A stretch of DNA of 64,000 nt from JBJHDF01 sp050486405. Its GTDB lineage: Bacteria; Pseudomonadota; Gammaproteobacteria; Pseudomonadales; Cellvibrionaceae. Both the position numbers and the translations under genes were made by a program. The notes under the pieces are model-generated. The model was not told the origin of the DNA. It made no database searches and was given only the letters and a program-made list of their open reading frames with translations. Below are positions 16,786-26,094 of this stretch, piece by piece (the first letter of the stretch is position 1; the number at the start of each line of letters is the position of its first letter). The stretch spans positions 68,681 to 132,680 of the forward strand of contig JBJHDF010000009.1 of NCBI GenBank assembly GCA_050486405.1. Direction: 5' to 3'.

Positions 16786-18173
16786 CTCAAAGGACCGAAC
16801 CGCAATACCATGCCTTCCAGCATTTGCTCCCACTCCTTGCGCAACGGGATGGACCGGCAGTACTCCACAGCAAACCCATGAGCTGCCGCCAGACGACGCA
16901 AACTGGCTTCGGAATGGGCATAGCGGCCGGTAGGTTGCAGCAGATAGTCGTGTTCATCGGCGCAACACTCGATGGAAAACAGTAGACGTCCATCGGGCCG
17001 TAAAACACGACGCGTCTGGGCCAGTACTTGGTTGAGATCGCCCACGTAGACAAATACATCACCGGCGATCACTAGATCCCAACACTGGTCTTTCGAATCG
17101 GCCAGTGCGTCCTGCAAGGTAGACTCTAGCAATTGATCGTAGACGCCACGCTTACGGGCAGCCACCACCATGCCGGACGATAGATCAACACCCATCAAAT
17201 GACGCGCCCAAGGCTTGATGTGTATCCCAACCAACCCAGTACCACAACCAATATCCAATACATCAAGACTGGCCGGCGCCTGCAACACACCCACCAAGTG
17301 GGCCTCCAGTTCGTAGGGAAAGCGATAACCCAATTTTTCTACCAGCCGCTGATCAAACTCACCTGAAAGACCATCAAACAGATTGCGTACGAAGCTGTCC
17401 GGAGGGCGCTGCGGATTCTCACCACGCAACACCGCACACCTGAACCTGAGTCTATCGTTATCGGGAGACAGTTCAAGCGCCTGGGCAAACGCTGCCAGTG
17501 CGGCTTGCGGTTGCTGCTGTTTTTCCCGAACTTCGCCAAGATTCTCCAGAGCCGCCCCAAAGCCAGGCCTGAGTTCAAGCGCCCGTTCCAAAGCCTGAGC
17601 GGCGTCATCCAGGCGATCTGCCAGCAACAACGACCGGCCCAGAGAGCACCAAGCGTCAGCAAACCCGGGGTTTCCTGCTACCAATTGCTGCAACAGGTTA
17701 AGCGCCAAATCGTTCTTACCAAGCGCCACCCACACATTGGCCAGATTGTTGGCCGCCGGCAACAGGCCTGGATTTGCTTTGAGCGCCGTGCGATAACCAG
17801 ACTCCGCTGCCTTCAGATTACCTTTGCGTTCCTGGAGCAACGCAACATTGTAATGAGCCTCTGCCCAACCGGGCGCGTACTCAACGGCTTTCTGAAAAGC
17901 CGCGAGGGCAGTTTTTGTATCGCCAACATCCAGCGCCAGCAAACCTCTCTGAAAGTGCGCACCTGGGTGCCTGGGGGAGCGTGCCAGACAATCCGCCACC
18001 GCCTTGTGGGCATCCTCGATTTCGTCACACTGGGTCGCTGCCAATGCGCGATAATACAAAAGACCCGGATCGCTTTTGGCGACCACCGATTCGCAAAGCA
18101 ACTGCCAAACTTCCCTAGCCTCGCCCTGCCCCAGCAGTTGCCGAACTTGTTGGAGTAATTCTGAAGCGCTCAT
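16782..18173 (-). CDS. TPR-repeat class I SAM methyltransferase
   Basis: A 463-residue protein. Residues 1 to about 250 hold tetratricopeptide repeats (for example GLLALDVGDTKTALAAFQKA and LGRSLLLADRLDDAAQALER). A methyltransferase domain follows with the SAM-binding motif LDVLDIGCGTGLVG (about residue 310), the acidic MGVDLS and the post-I DLVIAGDVFVYV. TPRs probably bind the protein or carrier substrate. Similar fusions occur in many proteobacteria, but the methyl acceptor is unknown. It is a single gene with no obvious operon partner; the downstream end overlaps xthA. Confidence 0.85.
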   Translation of the reverse strand: MSASELLQQVRQLLGQGEAREVWQLLCESVVAKSDPGLLYYRALAATQCDEIEDAHKAVADCLARSPRHPGAHFQRGLLALDVGDTKTALAAFQKAVEYAPGWAEAHYNVALLQERKGNLKAAESGYRTALKANPGLLPAANNLANVWVALGKNDLALNLLQQLVAGNPGFADAWCSLGRSLLLADRLDDAAQALERALELRPGFGAALENLGEVREKQQQPQAALAAFAQALELSPDNDRLRFRCAVLRGENPQRPPDSFVRNLFDGLSGEFDQRLVEKLGYRFPYELEAHLVGVLQAPASLDVLDIGCGTGLVGIHIKPWARHLMGVDLSSGMVVAARKRGVYDQLLESTLQDALADSKDQCWDLVIAGDVFVYVGDLNQVLAQTRRVLRPDGRLLFSIECCADEHDYLLQPTGRYAHSEASLRRLAAAHGFAVEYCRSIPLRKEWEQMLEGMVLRFGPLS

Positions 18174-18263
18174 ATAAGATGATTATCCTGAAAAGAAAAC
18201 GAGAGTGGCGAGAATGAGTATACCGGGAAACCGACCTCACCAGAACCGCCTCGCGTCCATATA

Positions 18264-19139
18264 TCAGCGAATCTGTCCCAGCAAATCCGGCCAGACATCC
18301 ACCCAGCAGCAACGGTGATCAAAGCCTTCGATCACAATCAGCGGATAACCCCACTCCGCAGCTGCGGCAGCCGTCAACGCCGGAGGCACCTGCACATCAT
18401 CGCTGCCAGCAAAATGCCTCTGGGGGATGTGCTCCAGCACACTGGCCAGATCAGCCAGAGTCACCGGATCCAGAGAGCCACTCAAGGCACTGTATCTGTG
18501 GTATTCCGTCCAGGCGCCCACATCCAGATTACCAGCCACCGTCACCACGGCTGCAACATTCTCCAGCTTTTGGGCAAGCAGCAACGCCAGGGCGGCACCA
18601 CCACTGTAGCCAATCAGTACCAAGCGGGGTCTGCGCTCTCCCAGGGCACGCTCCAGAGCCGCGGCCATAGAAGCAACGATCTCCCCGGAATAGCGACTGT
18701 GGGTCCACATTCCCGGCTCACAACGGTCGTCGGCAAAGTCGTTGAAGTAACAGGGCCGCCCCAGATACAGCACCTCCGCCGGATCCCGGGCCATCAACGC
18801 CAGTGCCAGCGGGCGCCGGGGTGTGGGGTCCGCCGACACCTGATGGCGGCGGCGCCAGGGCAGACCGTCGCCTTCGATGTACACATGCAGGATGCCACCC
18901 CCGGCCCCGACGGTACGATCACGGCCGGCCCGGCGCAGAATCAAATGGCTGAAGCCAGCGCCTTCAACACGATCAACTTGCATCTCGGCCGTCAAACGCG
19001 CAAAATTTTCCCGAGTGTTGCCCTGACAGGCGCCCAGAGCGACGGCAAACACGATAATCAGCAGCGGTGCCAACACCGCCGTCGAGCCGAAGGGCGAACC
19101 CCCTGCGCAACCTCTGCCTGTGCTACTCCGTATTTGCAT
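18264..19139 (-). CDS. Lipoprotein alpha/beta hydrolase
   Basis: A 291-residue protein from ATG 19139 (the longer frame runs through the divergent promoter and into the next gene). The N-terminus has a hydrophobic stretch ending in ALGAC (Cys38), suggesting a lipid anchor in the envelope. The nucleophile elbow is LVLIGYSGGAALALLL; candidate acid and base residues are in HFAGSDDVQVPP and EGFDHRCCW. Substrate not predictable. It is transcribed divergently from the caspase lipoprotein gene over 61 bp, so the two could share control. Confidence 0.7.
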   Translation of the reverse strand: MQIRSSTGRGCAGGSPFGSTAVLAPLLIIVFAVALGACQGNTRENFARLTAEMQVDRVEGAGFSHLILRRAGRDRTVGAGGGILHVYIEGDGLPWRRRHQVSADPTPRRPLALALMARDPAEVLYLGRPCYFNDFADDRCEPGMWTHSRYSGEIVASMAAALERALGERRPRLVLIGYSGGAALALLLAQKLENVAAVVTVAGNLDVGAWTEYHRYSALSGSLDPVTLADLASVLEHIPQRHFAGSDDVQVPPALTAAAAAEWGYPLIVIEGFDHRCCWVDVWPDLLGQIR

Positions 19140-19200
19140 TGCGAGTGTTTCACGCCAGCCAATGACTGGCCAACATATCACAACACGGATTGACCAGACC

Positions 19201-20832
19201 ATGAACAAAGCTTTCTTCACCGGCAACACCCTCCGCCCGGGCATTGCACTGATTGCCCTCCTCACCCTGGGTGCCTGCAGCAGCAGCCCCACCAGCACGG
19301 GAATCGAGCCAGTACCACAAGTGGCAGACCTGCAGGTTGTCGATTGCCTGTTGCCCGGGCATATGCGTCGCCTGGGCAGCAGTCGAGCCTATATGACACC
19401 CCGGCGACCCACCCAGACCACAGCGGCAGACTGCCGTATACGCGGCGGTGAGTACGTGGCCTACGACCGGGCCGACTATCGCACCGCCCTCAACGTCTGG
19501 CTGCCCAGCGCCGAAACCGGCGACCCGGAAGCGCAAACCCATGTGGGAGAGATCTTCGAGCGAGGGCTGGGCGGAGAACCCAACTACGAAGCCGCCGCCA
19601 TCTGGTATCGCCGCGCCGCTGAGCAGGGTAACCAACGAGCTCAATTCAATCTGGGCACCCTCTATGAGCAGGGGCTGGGGGTAGAGCAGGATCGCCTGGA
19701 AGCACTGAACTGGTACCGCCTGGCCTGGGGTCTGCCGGAAGATCACCTGATTTATCAATCCGCGGCCCAGGAGGCGGAGGCAGATCTACGCGCCCGGCTG
19801 GAACAGGAGCTGGCGGAAAAAAACGGTCGCATCAATCTGCTGCGCAACCAGATCGCCCAGTTGCAGACCGAGGCTGAACAACAACTGGCCGAAGCCGCAC
19901 CGGCACAGCAGGAATTGGCACAGTTGGAGACCTGGGTGGCCAACCTGGAGCAGGATTACTCCGTCACCCGCCAACGCTACGACAACCTGCCCCGCTTTCG
20001 AGAGCCACAGAGCGGCACACCTGCCGCCGCTGCCACCCTGAACGGCGAGACCATAACCGTTGGGGATATGGAATTTGGACGCTACCACGCACTGATTATC
20101 GCCAACCAGAGCTACCAACACATCGAAGATCTGCTCACACCCTATGCCGACGCCCATCGCGCCCGGCGCGTTCTCGAAGAGCAATACGGGTTCGACGTTA
20201 CCTTGCTGTTGGATGCGGACAATATCAGCATCATGCAGGCCATGAACGAGCTGAATAATCGCTTGGGCGAACAGGACAATCTGCTGATTTTCTATGCCGG
20301 CCACGGCAGTACCATCGGCGCCGGTGATACCGAAACCGGCTACTGGTTGCCGGTGAACGCCACGCCTCCACCGGACGACACCTTCTGGGTGGCCAACGAA
20401 TTCATCACCCGGCATCTGTCCCGAATACCCGCCAAGCGGGTAATGGTGGTGGCCGACTCCTGCTATGCCGGCTTGCTGTCATCGGACCCCGGCTACCTGA
20501 TCATGGGTGGCGCCCAATTCGGCGAGGATTATGTGCGTTACAAATTGCCCAACCGCTCGCGACTACTGCTCAGTTCCGGGGGCAATCATCCTGTTCTGGA
20601 CAACGATGCCGGCGACGGCCACTCGGTGTTTGCCCAGGCATTTCTCGACGTGCTGGAAAGCGCCGACGGCATTCTCAGTGCCCCCCAACTGTTTATGCTG
20701 GTCCGCTCCCGCGTAGCGGAGACCACCGAGCGCATTGGTTTTGAACAGGTGCCGGAATTCAAGGCCATCAGAGGTGCCGGTCACGAGGTGGGTGACTTTT
20801 TCTTTGTCAGGCAACAGAGGACGGATTCATGA
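19201..20832 (+). CDS. Lipoprotein caspase-family (C14) peptidase with Sel1 repeats
   Basis: A 543-residue protein. The signal peptide ends in LTLGAC (lipid-anchored Cys26). Two Sel1-like repeats lie at about residues 105-175 (AQTHVGEIFERGLGG; AQFNLGTLYEQGLGV), then a coiled coil at about 195-260 rich in Gln and Glu, and a caspase p20-like domain from about 290. The dyad is His368 (IFYAGHGS) and Cys421 (VVADSCYAGLL). Caspase-fold proteases cleave after basic or acidic residues; the target is unknown. ATG 19201 gives the signal peptide; the longer frame overlaps the divergent gene. The stop overlaps the autotransporter start (ATGA), so both proteins are probably made together and act at the envelope. 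Confidence 0.82.
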   Translation: MNKAFFTGNTLRPGIALIALLTLGACSSSPTSTGIEPVPQVADLQVVDCLLPGHMRRLGSSRAYMTPRRPTQTTAADCRIRGGEYVAYDRADYRTALNVWLPSAETGDPEAQTHVGEIFERGLGGEPNYEAAAIWYRRAAEQGNQRAQFNLGTLYEQGLGVEQDRLEALNWYRLAWGLPEDHLIYQSAAQEAEADLRARLEQELAEKNGRINLLRNQIAQLQTEAEQQLAEAAPAQQELAQLETWVANLEQDYSVTRQRYDNLPRFREPQSGTPAAAATLNGETITVGDMEFGRYHALIIANQSYQHIEDLLTPYADAHRARRVLEEQYGFDVTLLLDADNISIMQAMNELNNRLGEQDNLLIFYAGHGSTIGAGDTETGYWLPVNATPPPDDTFWVANEFITRHLSRIPAKRVMVVADSCYAGLLSSDPGYLIMGGAQFGEDYVRYKLPNRSRLLLSSGGNHPVLDNDAGDGHSVFAQAFLDVLESADGILSAPQLFMLVRSRVAETTERIGFEQVPEFKAIRGAGHEVGDFFFVRQQRTDS

Positions 20833-22397
20833 GCCCAAACAGATCCCGTGGACGCCTGCCGAGCCTGATGCTCGGCGCGCTCACTCTTGCTGGCACCATC
20901 GCCCTGCCCGGCCAGGCCCTGGCCAGTCTCACCGAACTGATGGACGATTATGCCGACGAGCTACAGCGACAAGCGGCCATATCGGTGCAGCAAACCTATA
21001 ACGACCTCATCGCCATGGCCGGCTGTCGGGACAGGGACTACCATGATCCCGGCGACGAATACGACGAGTACGATGAACGCGAGTGGGAATACAACAAACC
21101 CGGCACTGGCATCAACGACTACCACCATACTAACCAGCCCGGCCAATGTACCGGGCAAACCTTCGCGCTCTTTGACAACCTGCGCAAACTGGTACACAGC
21201 GCCAATGCGCTGGTCGGATCAGGGTCCACAGAGTTCAGCCTGGACATCAATATTGTTCGCCTGGGCAATGCTTTACGCTGGAATGCCGCTGAGGAATACG
21301 CGGCCCAGGGCTCGCTTTCCAATGAATTCGCCAAGGGACAGCTTGACGGCCTCGCCAGCCGTTTGGGCGCCCTGCGCCTGGGTGCTTCCGGTTTCAGCCT
21401 GGGCCTGGTGCCGGCCGGCTCCACCAACGCCCTAGCCCTGGCCCATACCAGTGGTGGCGGTGCCAGCGCCGACGAATTCAGCCGTTGGGGTGGCTTTCTC
21501 AACTACGCCTACACTTCGGGCAAACGAGCGCCCACGAGTTTTGAAAATGCTTTTGATTTTCGCGGTCACGAGATAACCCTCGGCACCGACTACCGTTTGC
21601 TGGACAACTTAGTGGTGGGCGGCGTGTTTGGCCTGGTCGATCAGAGCATCGAATTTGACAGCAGGCGCAGTGTGGTTGGCGGCGGCGTGGAATCTTCGGG
21701 TTTCAGCCTGATGCCCTTTGCCATGTATTACTTCGACAACTTTTATATCAGCGGCTCTCTGGGTTATCAACGGCTTTCCTTTGACAGCAGCCGCACCATT
21801 CGCTACGCCTCGCTCAACCCTGACGTGTCCGGCGTGGACACTGCCGCCACCAGCAAGACCAGTGGGCGAATCCTGTCGCAGTTCGCCGAAGCCGGCTATA
21901 CCTTCAGTCACGGGGCATTGACGCTGGAGCCCTATTTCAACCTGAACATGGCGCAAATCCGCATCGACGGCTTTGTCGAAGAGGACATCAACAACGACGC
22001 CTACGACATGATTATTGACGATCAAAAATATAACTCTCTGGAGGGTACTCTTGGCGTCACTGTCCAATACACTTTCAGCCCCCCTTTTGGGGTACTAATC
22101 CCCTACGCCAGTGTTGAACAAGTGACACAGGCGCGAACCAAAAGCCGCACCCTTGGTGCGCGCTACGCCAGCGCCGCCACCAGTGAGAGTCTGTTCGACA
22201 TCACAACCGATGAGTTGGACGGCTCCTACAATGTAGTGACCCTTGGCCTGGCAAGCGTCATACGCGGTGCCAGACAAAGGACTCTGGGCAGTGCCGTTAG
22301 CGGTGGCGTACAAGGGTTTGTGCACTACCAAAGAGTGGAAAACCTGAAACACCACGACATTGACATGATCAGCCTGGGGCTGCGGTACGAGTTCTGA
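20829..22397 (+). CDS. Autotransporter-domain outer-membrane protein
   Basis: A 522-residue protein with a signal peptide (LPGQALA) and a short passenger of about 190 residues that includes an acidic DEYDEYDERE stretch. A C-terminal 12-strand-type autotransporter barrel of about 290 residues starts near FSRWGGFLNYAYTSGKR and ends LGLRYEF, with the terminal Phe typical of outer-membrane barrels. The passenger has no recognised adhesin or protease motif. It is translationally coupled to the caspase lipoprotein, which may process or sense it; that link is an inference from gene order. Confidence 0.8.
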   Translation: MSPNRSRGRLPSLMLGALTLAGTIALPGQALASLTELMDDYADELQRQAAISVQQTYNDLIAMAGCRDRDYHDPGDEYDEYDEREWEYNKPGTGINDYHHTNQPGQCTGQTFALFDNLRKLVHSANALVGSGSTEFSLDINIVRLGNALRWNAAEEYAAQGSLSNEFAKGQLDGLASRLGALRLGASGFSLGLVPAGSTNALALAHTSGGGASADEFSRWGGFLNYAYTSGKRAPTSFENAFDFRGHEITLGTDYRLLDNLVVGGVFGLVDQSIEFDSRRSVVGGGVESSGFSLMPFAMYYFDNFYISGSLGYQRLSFDSSRTIRYASLNPDVSGVDTAATSKTSGRILSQFAEAGYTFSHGALTLEPYFNLNMAQIRIDGFVEEDINNDAYDMIIDDQKYNSLEGTLGVTVQYTFSPPFGVLIPYASVEQVTQARTKSRTLGARYASAATSESLFDITTDELDGSYNVVTLGLASVIRGARQRTLGSAVSGGVQGFVHYQRVENLKHHDIDMISLGLRYEF

Positions 22398-22407
22398 GCC
22401 TAACCTA

Positions 22408-23745
22408 TCATGGCGGTGGCTCGGCCTCAGCAAAGGCCGGGTAGCGACGCAGTTCGTCGAACTGCCGCCGCAGAAGCCGCTGCATGCCAGGGTCCGACTC
22501 CTGCGCTATGCTATCGCGAAGCCTGGCCGTGATTCGCTCCACCGCCTCGACGACACGTGCATCGCTGTCGTGTATTTCCCAAGCGGCATTGACATGGATA
22601 ACGGCATCGTTCAAAGCGCCCACCGAAAATGCTCTTTCACTCTCTGCCAAATATTCCAAAAACGCCTGCTGCTCTTCCTGGGGCAAGGCACTTAACGGTA
22701 CCGGCCCTGGAATCCGGGATTCCAGGTAGAAATAATTGCCCGCCAGCGCCAGCAACATCACACAAGCGGCAATGGACAAGCGCCTGGGTCCCGCCATCGC
22801 AAATTTCAAACGCCGCAGAAATTGCCCCGCGTCGACGATACGATTGCTGCGTTGCAACGCTAGTGATCGTCGCAGCAATGAGCGCAGCAATGGGTTTTTA
22901 AGAGGAGGAAGAAGTGGCGCCGAGTGATTGTCGTGTACCTGCTGGGCATCTGCGCCGGAAAAGGGGTGCCTGCCGTTTAGCAGCTCGCAAGCAATAATCC
23001 CCAATGCGTAGATATCATCGCTGGGATGCGGCGGCATGAACTGCAACATTTCCAGGCTGGCATAAGGATAGGTAACGGCGCCCAACTCACCGGCATCGAA
23101 GTTATCCTGATAGACCTCCTGATTTACGGCACGAGCGATGCCAAAATCGAGAATCTTGACGCGGTTATCTTCAGTCACAAAAACATTGGCTGGCTTAAGA
23201 TCGGAATGCACTATGCCGCGACTGTGAGCGTAGGCCAAACCACTGGCAACTTCACGAACGATATCCCATTTCTGCCGGGTGCTCAGCGTACCGCGAGAAT
23301 CGGCGAGTATATTGCCCAGAGAATCACCCTTGAGCTCTTCCATGGTTAGGTAGATAAGCTCACCATCACGATCGAAGTCGTAGACGGTAACAATATTGGG
23401 ATGGGCCAGCTCCTGGGTCTTCTTGGCCTCACGCTGCAACGTAATCAACGCTTGGGGATGGTGTTTGAAACCTTCACCGAGAATCTTGATAGCAATATAT
23501 GGATTATTATCACCAGCTTCCTGCTTGCGCAGGTCCAGTGCGCGAAACACCTCTCCCATACCTCCCGTGCCCAGCAGGCGCTTAAGCACAAAGCGCTCTT
23601 TAATGACATCACCAGGACTCAGGCGAAGGTCTTTGCTGGCTGCCAGCCGAGAGGACTGAATATCCGCGATCTGAGTTGCGTCGTCGTCACGAATACGGGT
23701 AAGGTTTTGTTTCGCGCCATTCGAGGTATCGTCGCCGCTGTTCAA
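22408..23745 (-). CDS. Membrane serine/threonine protein kinase (PknB-type)
   Basis: A 445-residue protein. The kinase domain covers about residues 50-310: glycine loop LLGTGGMGEVFRA (58-69), Lys87 (YIAIKILG), catalytic loop HSDLKPAN (180-187, Ser replacing the usual Arg of HRD) and DFGIAR (200-205). A single membrane segment at about 337-353 is followed by a roughly 90-residue periplasmic region with no PASTA repeats. It lies 53 bp downstream of the hybrid histidine kinase gene and converges on the autotransporter gene. Its substrates are unknown. Confidence 0.87.
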   Translation of the reverse strand: MNSGDDTSNGAKQNLTRIRDDDATQIADIQSSRLAASKDLRLSPGDVIKERFVLKRLLGTGGMGEVFRALDLRKQEAGDNNPYIAIKILGEGFKHHPQALITLQREAKKTQELAHPNIVTVYDFDRDGELIYLTMEELKGDSLGNILADSRGTLSTRQKWDIVREVASGLAYAHSRGIVHSDLKPANVFVTEDNRVKILDFGIARAVNQEVYQDNFDAGELGAVTYPYASLEMLQFMPPHPSDDIYALGIIACELLNGRHPFSGADAQQVHDNHSAPLLPPLKNPLLRSLLRRSLALQRSNRIVDAGQFLRRLKFAMAGPRRLSIAACVMLLALAGNYFYLESRIPGPVPLSALPQEEQQAFLEYLAESERAFSVGALNDAVIHVNAAWEIHDSDARVVEAVERITARLRDSIAQESDPGMQRLLRRQFDELRRYPAFAEAEPPP

Positions 23746-23798
23746 TTGAACCTCCCCGAAAGAAAATTGATATCGGCGTTGACGCTACATAAAAGGCA

Positions 23799-26051
23799 TC
23801 AGGCAGCGGTGTCCAACCAGCGAGCCAACCTTTGCTGCAGATCCTGATAGCGCAACGGCTTGACCAACTGATCGTCGGTGCCAGCGGACTGGCAGCGGGA
23901 TTGCAACTTTTCATCGTCGCCGGCCACCATGGCCAGGATAGGCAACCGCTTGCTGGCGCTGGCACTTTCCGCGGCCCGGATCTCCGCCACCGCCGCCAGA
24001 TTTTCCTCAGCGGTAATATCACAATCGATGAGCAACATGTCGTATCGCTCCCGGTCTATGGCGGATACAGCGTCACTGCCACTATTCACGACCTGAACAT
24101 TGCAGCCGAGTTTTTTAAGCATGGCGGAAATCACCATCTGGTTGACCCGCTGGTCCTCCACCACCAACACTCGCAACGGGGCAACCCCGTTTCCCTCTGC
24201 CGTACCCACGCCCTGCTCCTTAATACTCTGCTGCGCGGAATCTTCATTCTTGCTCTCGCCTGAGTCACTCGCCCCCGCACTTTCTGATGATGCTTTCAGT
24301 GCCTTGCCAGCAACATCGTACAAGCGCTTGCGCAATATCGGCTTTTCAATACAGCGAACTTGAGATAAGGCTCTGAGATGCGATTTAACTTCTTTGGTGT
24401 CTTTCTGTAACAAGCTCAGCGCTATCAACTGCTGTGGCTGAGGAAATTTTTTGCTGCTGGCAATTTCCCGGGACAGCACCAATGCGTTCAAGCTTTGCAG
24501 CGGATTATGAATTACAGCCAGATCAAAAGGTTTGCCATTTGCCGCAGCCTCTTCCAACTTGACCACAGCTTGCTCGTAACCGTACACTATCTGAACAGCA
24601 GCACCCCATTGCTCCATATCATTGCCCATATCGTGCGCCACAACTTCGGGAAAATCAACCAACAACACTCTTCTTCCTGCCAACTTCTGGTCACTGACCG
24701 CCGGCACCATATCCCCGGCAACCACTTCCAGTTTTACCGCCAGAGCGATGCGATGCCCACCCCGATTGGTTTTGAGAATATTGACACTGCCACCCATGCA
24801 CTCCGCCAGACCCTTGCTGATGGATAGGGCTATTCCCACCGGTTGGTTATCACCAAATGACTGCTCATCGCCACCAACAATCCCCTCTCCACCACCGAGC
24901 GTGTCGCTGATAATCAGTTGCAGTTCACCATCATTTGACGCGTCGAATGCAAACTCCGCCTCGATAAACACATGCCCGGTATCGAACAACTTGAGGGCAT
25001 GGCTGAGCAACGTAGCCAGCACCTGTTCAAGCCGGGTTGCGTCGCCACGCACCCGATCAGGCATGGAGTCGTCAAACAGGAAATTCAGTTCAACGCCCTG
25101 CTGATGGGCTTGTAGTGCAAAATCCCGAATCTGCTTTTCCAGCAGACGGCGCAGATCAAATTCGGAAACCTCCAGCTCCAGGGAACGTGTGGTAATGCGG
25201 GAGAAATCCACCACATTGTTTACAAGGTTGAGCTGCCGCTCGGCTGCCTTGCGTGCCAGCAACAGCAGCTCTCTCTCCCGTTCGGCCAACTTGCTTTCGT
25301 CAGCCTGATCCAGAGTACTCAGAATGTCACTCAGCGAAGAACGAAACTCGTGTCCTAGATTGATCAAAAACTCATTCTTCAAGGCAATGGCAGCCTTGGA
25401 GCTGCGCTGCTCATGCTCCAGGCCCTTGGCCCGCTCGCGCAGGGCGTAATTGGACTCCAAACGTTCCCAGTAGGCAATGGAGAGATTCTTGGCCTGATAG
25501 CTGATCATGAGAAAGAACATCAACATGATGATGCCGTACAGGTAGCCTTCCGTAGCTCCCAGCAAAATGGCGGTCAGCGCCGCAGGCACCTGACCGATGA
25601 ACAGATAGATGGTGAGGAACTTCCTATAGGGCGCGAAGACGCTGGTTATGGTGGAATAGAACACCACTGAGTAGAGCCACATCAACAGCGTTTCTCCGCG
25701 CATACCTTGCGACCAGGTCAGGCTGACAAGAATGATACTCCACCAGGCAGCACCAAGAAACGATGCCAGAAAATACTGATTGCGCCAACGGGTGGGTGCC
25801 CGAGCATATAGTGTGTCGAAACGAAATAGATAGTAGCCGCGCAGCAAAGTTACCAAAAGTAAACCGGTCAGCAGCACTATGGCCAGTGTCGTTTCACGCA
25901 AAAAGAACTCGCCATAACTCAGGCAGAGTACGAAGACGATAAAATTCAGTATCAGACCGCGACGGCTGTACTTGGCCACACGGGAATCCGTGTCGCGCAT
26001 GATCTGGCGATCTTTCTGGACCTTGGAAGCAGGTACAAATAACTGCAACAT
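23799..26051 (-). CDS. Hybrid sensor histidine kinase/response regulator, partly degenerate
   Basis: A 750-residue inner-membrane protein from ATG 26051. About six membrane helices come first, then a coiled linker and an H-box (LGHEFRSSLSDIL) and an HATPase region. The N-box reads ATLLSHALKLF, where His replaces the usual Asn, and the G1 box is ISDTLGGGEGI. The first receiver-like domain has His where the phospho-Asp should be (FDLAVIHN). The final receiver keeps its Asp (MLLIDCD) and Lys (LVKPLR). No Hpt domain. It may be a poor kinase or pseudo-kinase with an intact output receiver. It lies 43 bp after the carboxyspermidine decarboxylase gene. Confidence 0.83.
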   Translation of the reverse strand: MLQLFVPASKVQKDRQIMRDTDSRVAKYSRRGLILNFIVFVLCLSYGEFFLRETTLAIVLLTGLLLVTLLRGYYLFRFDTLYARAPTRWRNQYFLASFLGAAWWSIILVSLTWSQGMRGETLLMWLYSVVFYSTITSVFAPYRKFLTIYLFIGQVPAALTAILLGATEGYLYGIIMLMFFLMISYQAKNLSIAYWERLESNYALRERAKGLEHEQRSSKAAIALKNEFLINLGHEFRSSLSDILSTLDQADESKLAERERELLLLARKAAERQLNLVNNVVDFSRITTRSLELEVSEFDLRRLLEKQIRDFALQAHQQGVELNFLFDDSMPDRVRGDATRLEQVLATLLSHALKLFDTGHVFIEAEFAFDASNDGELQLIISDTLGGGEGIVGGDEQSFGDNQPVGIALSISKGLAECMGGSVNILKTNRGGHRIALAVKLEVVAGDMVPAVSDQKLAGRRVLLVDFPEVVAHDMGNDMEQWGAAVQIVYGYEQAVVKLEEAAANGKPFDLAVIHNPLQSLNALVLSREIASSKKFPQPQQLIALSLLQKDTKEVKSHLRALSQVRCIEKPILRKRLYDVAGKALKASSESAGASDSGESKNEDSAQQSIKEQGVGTAEGNGVAPLRVLVVEDQRVNQMVISAMLKKLGCNVQVVNSGSDAVSAIDRERYDMLLIDCDITAEENLAAVAEIRAAESASASKRLPILAMVAGDDEKLQSRCQSAGTDDQLVKPLRYQDLQQRLARWLDTAA

Positions 26052-26094
26052 GGTTGGTGCTCGTGACAATATCTTGAGAAACAAACCCCGGATT

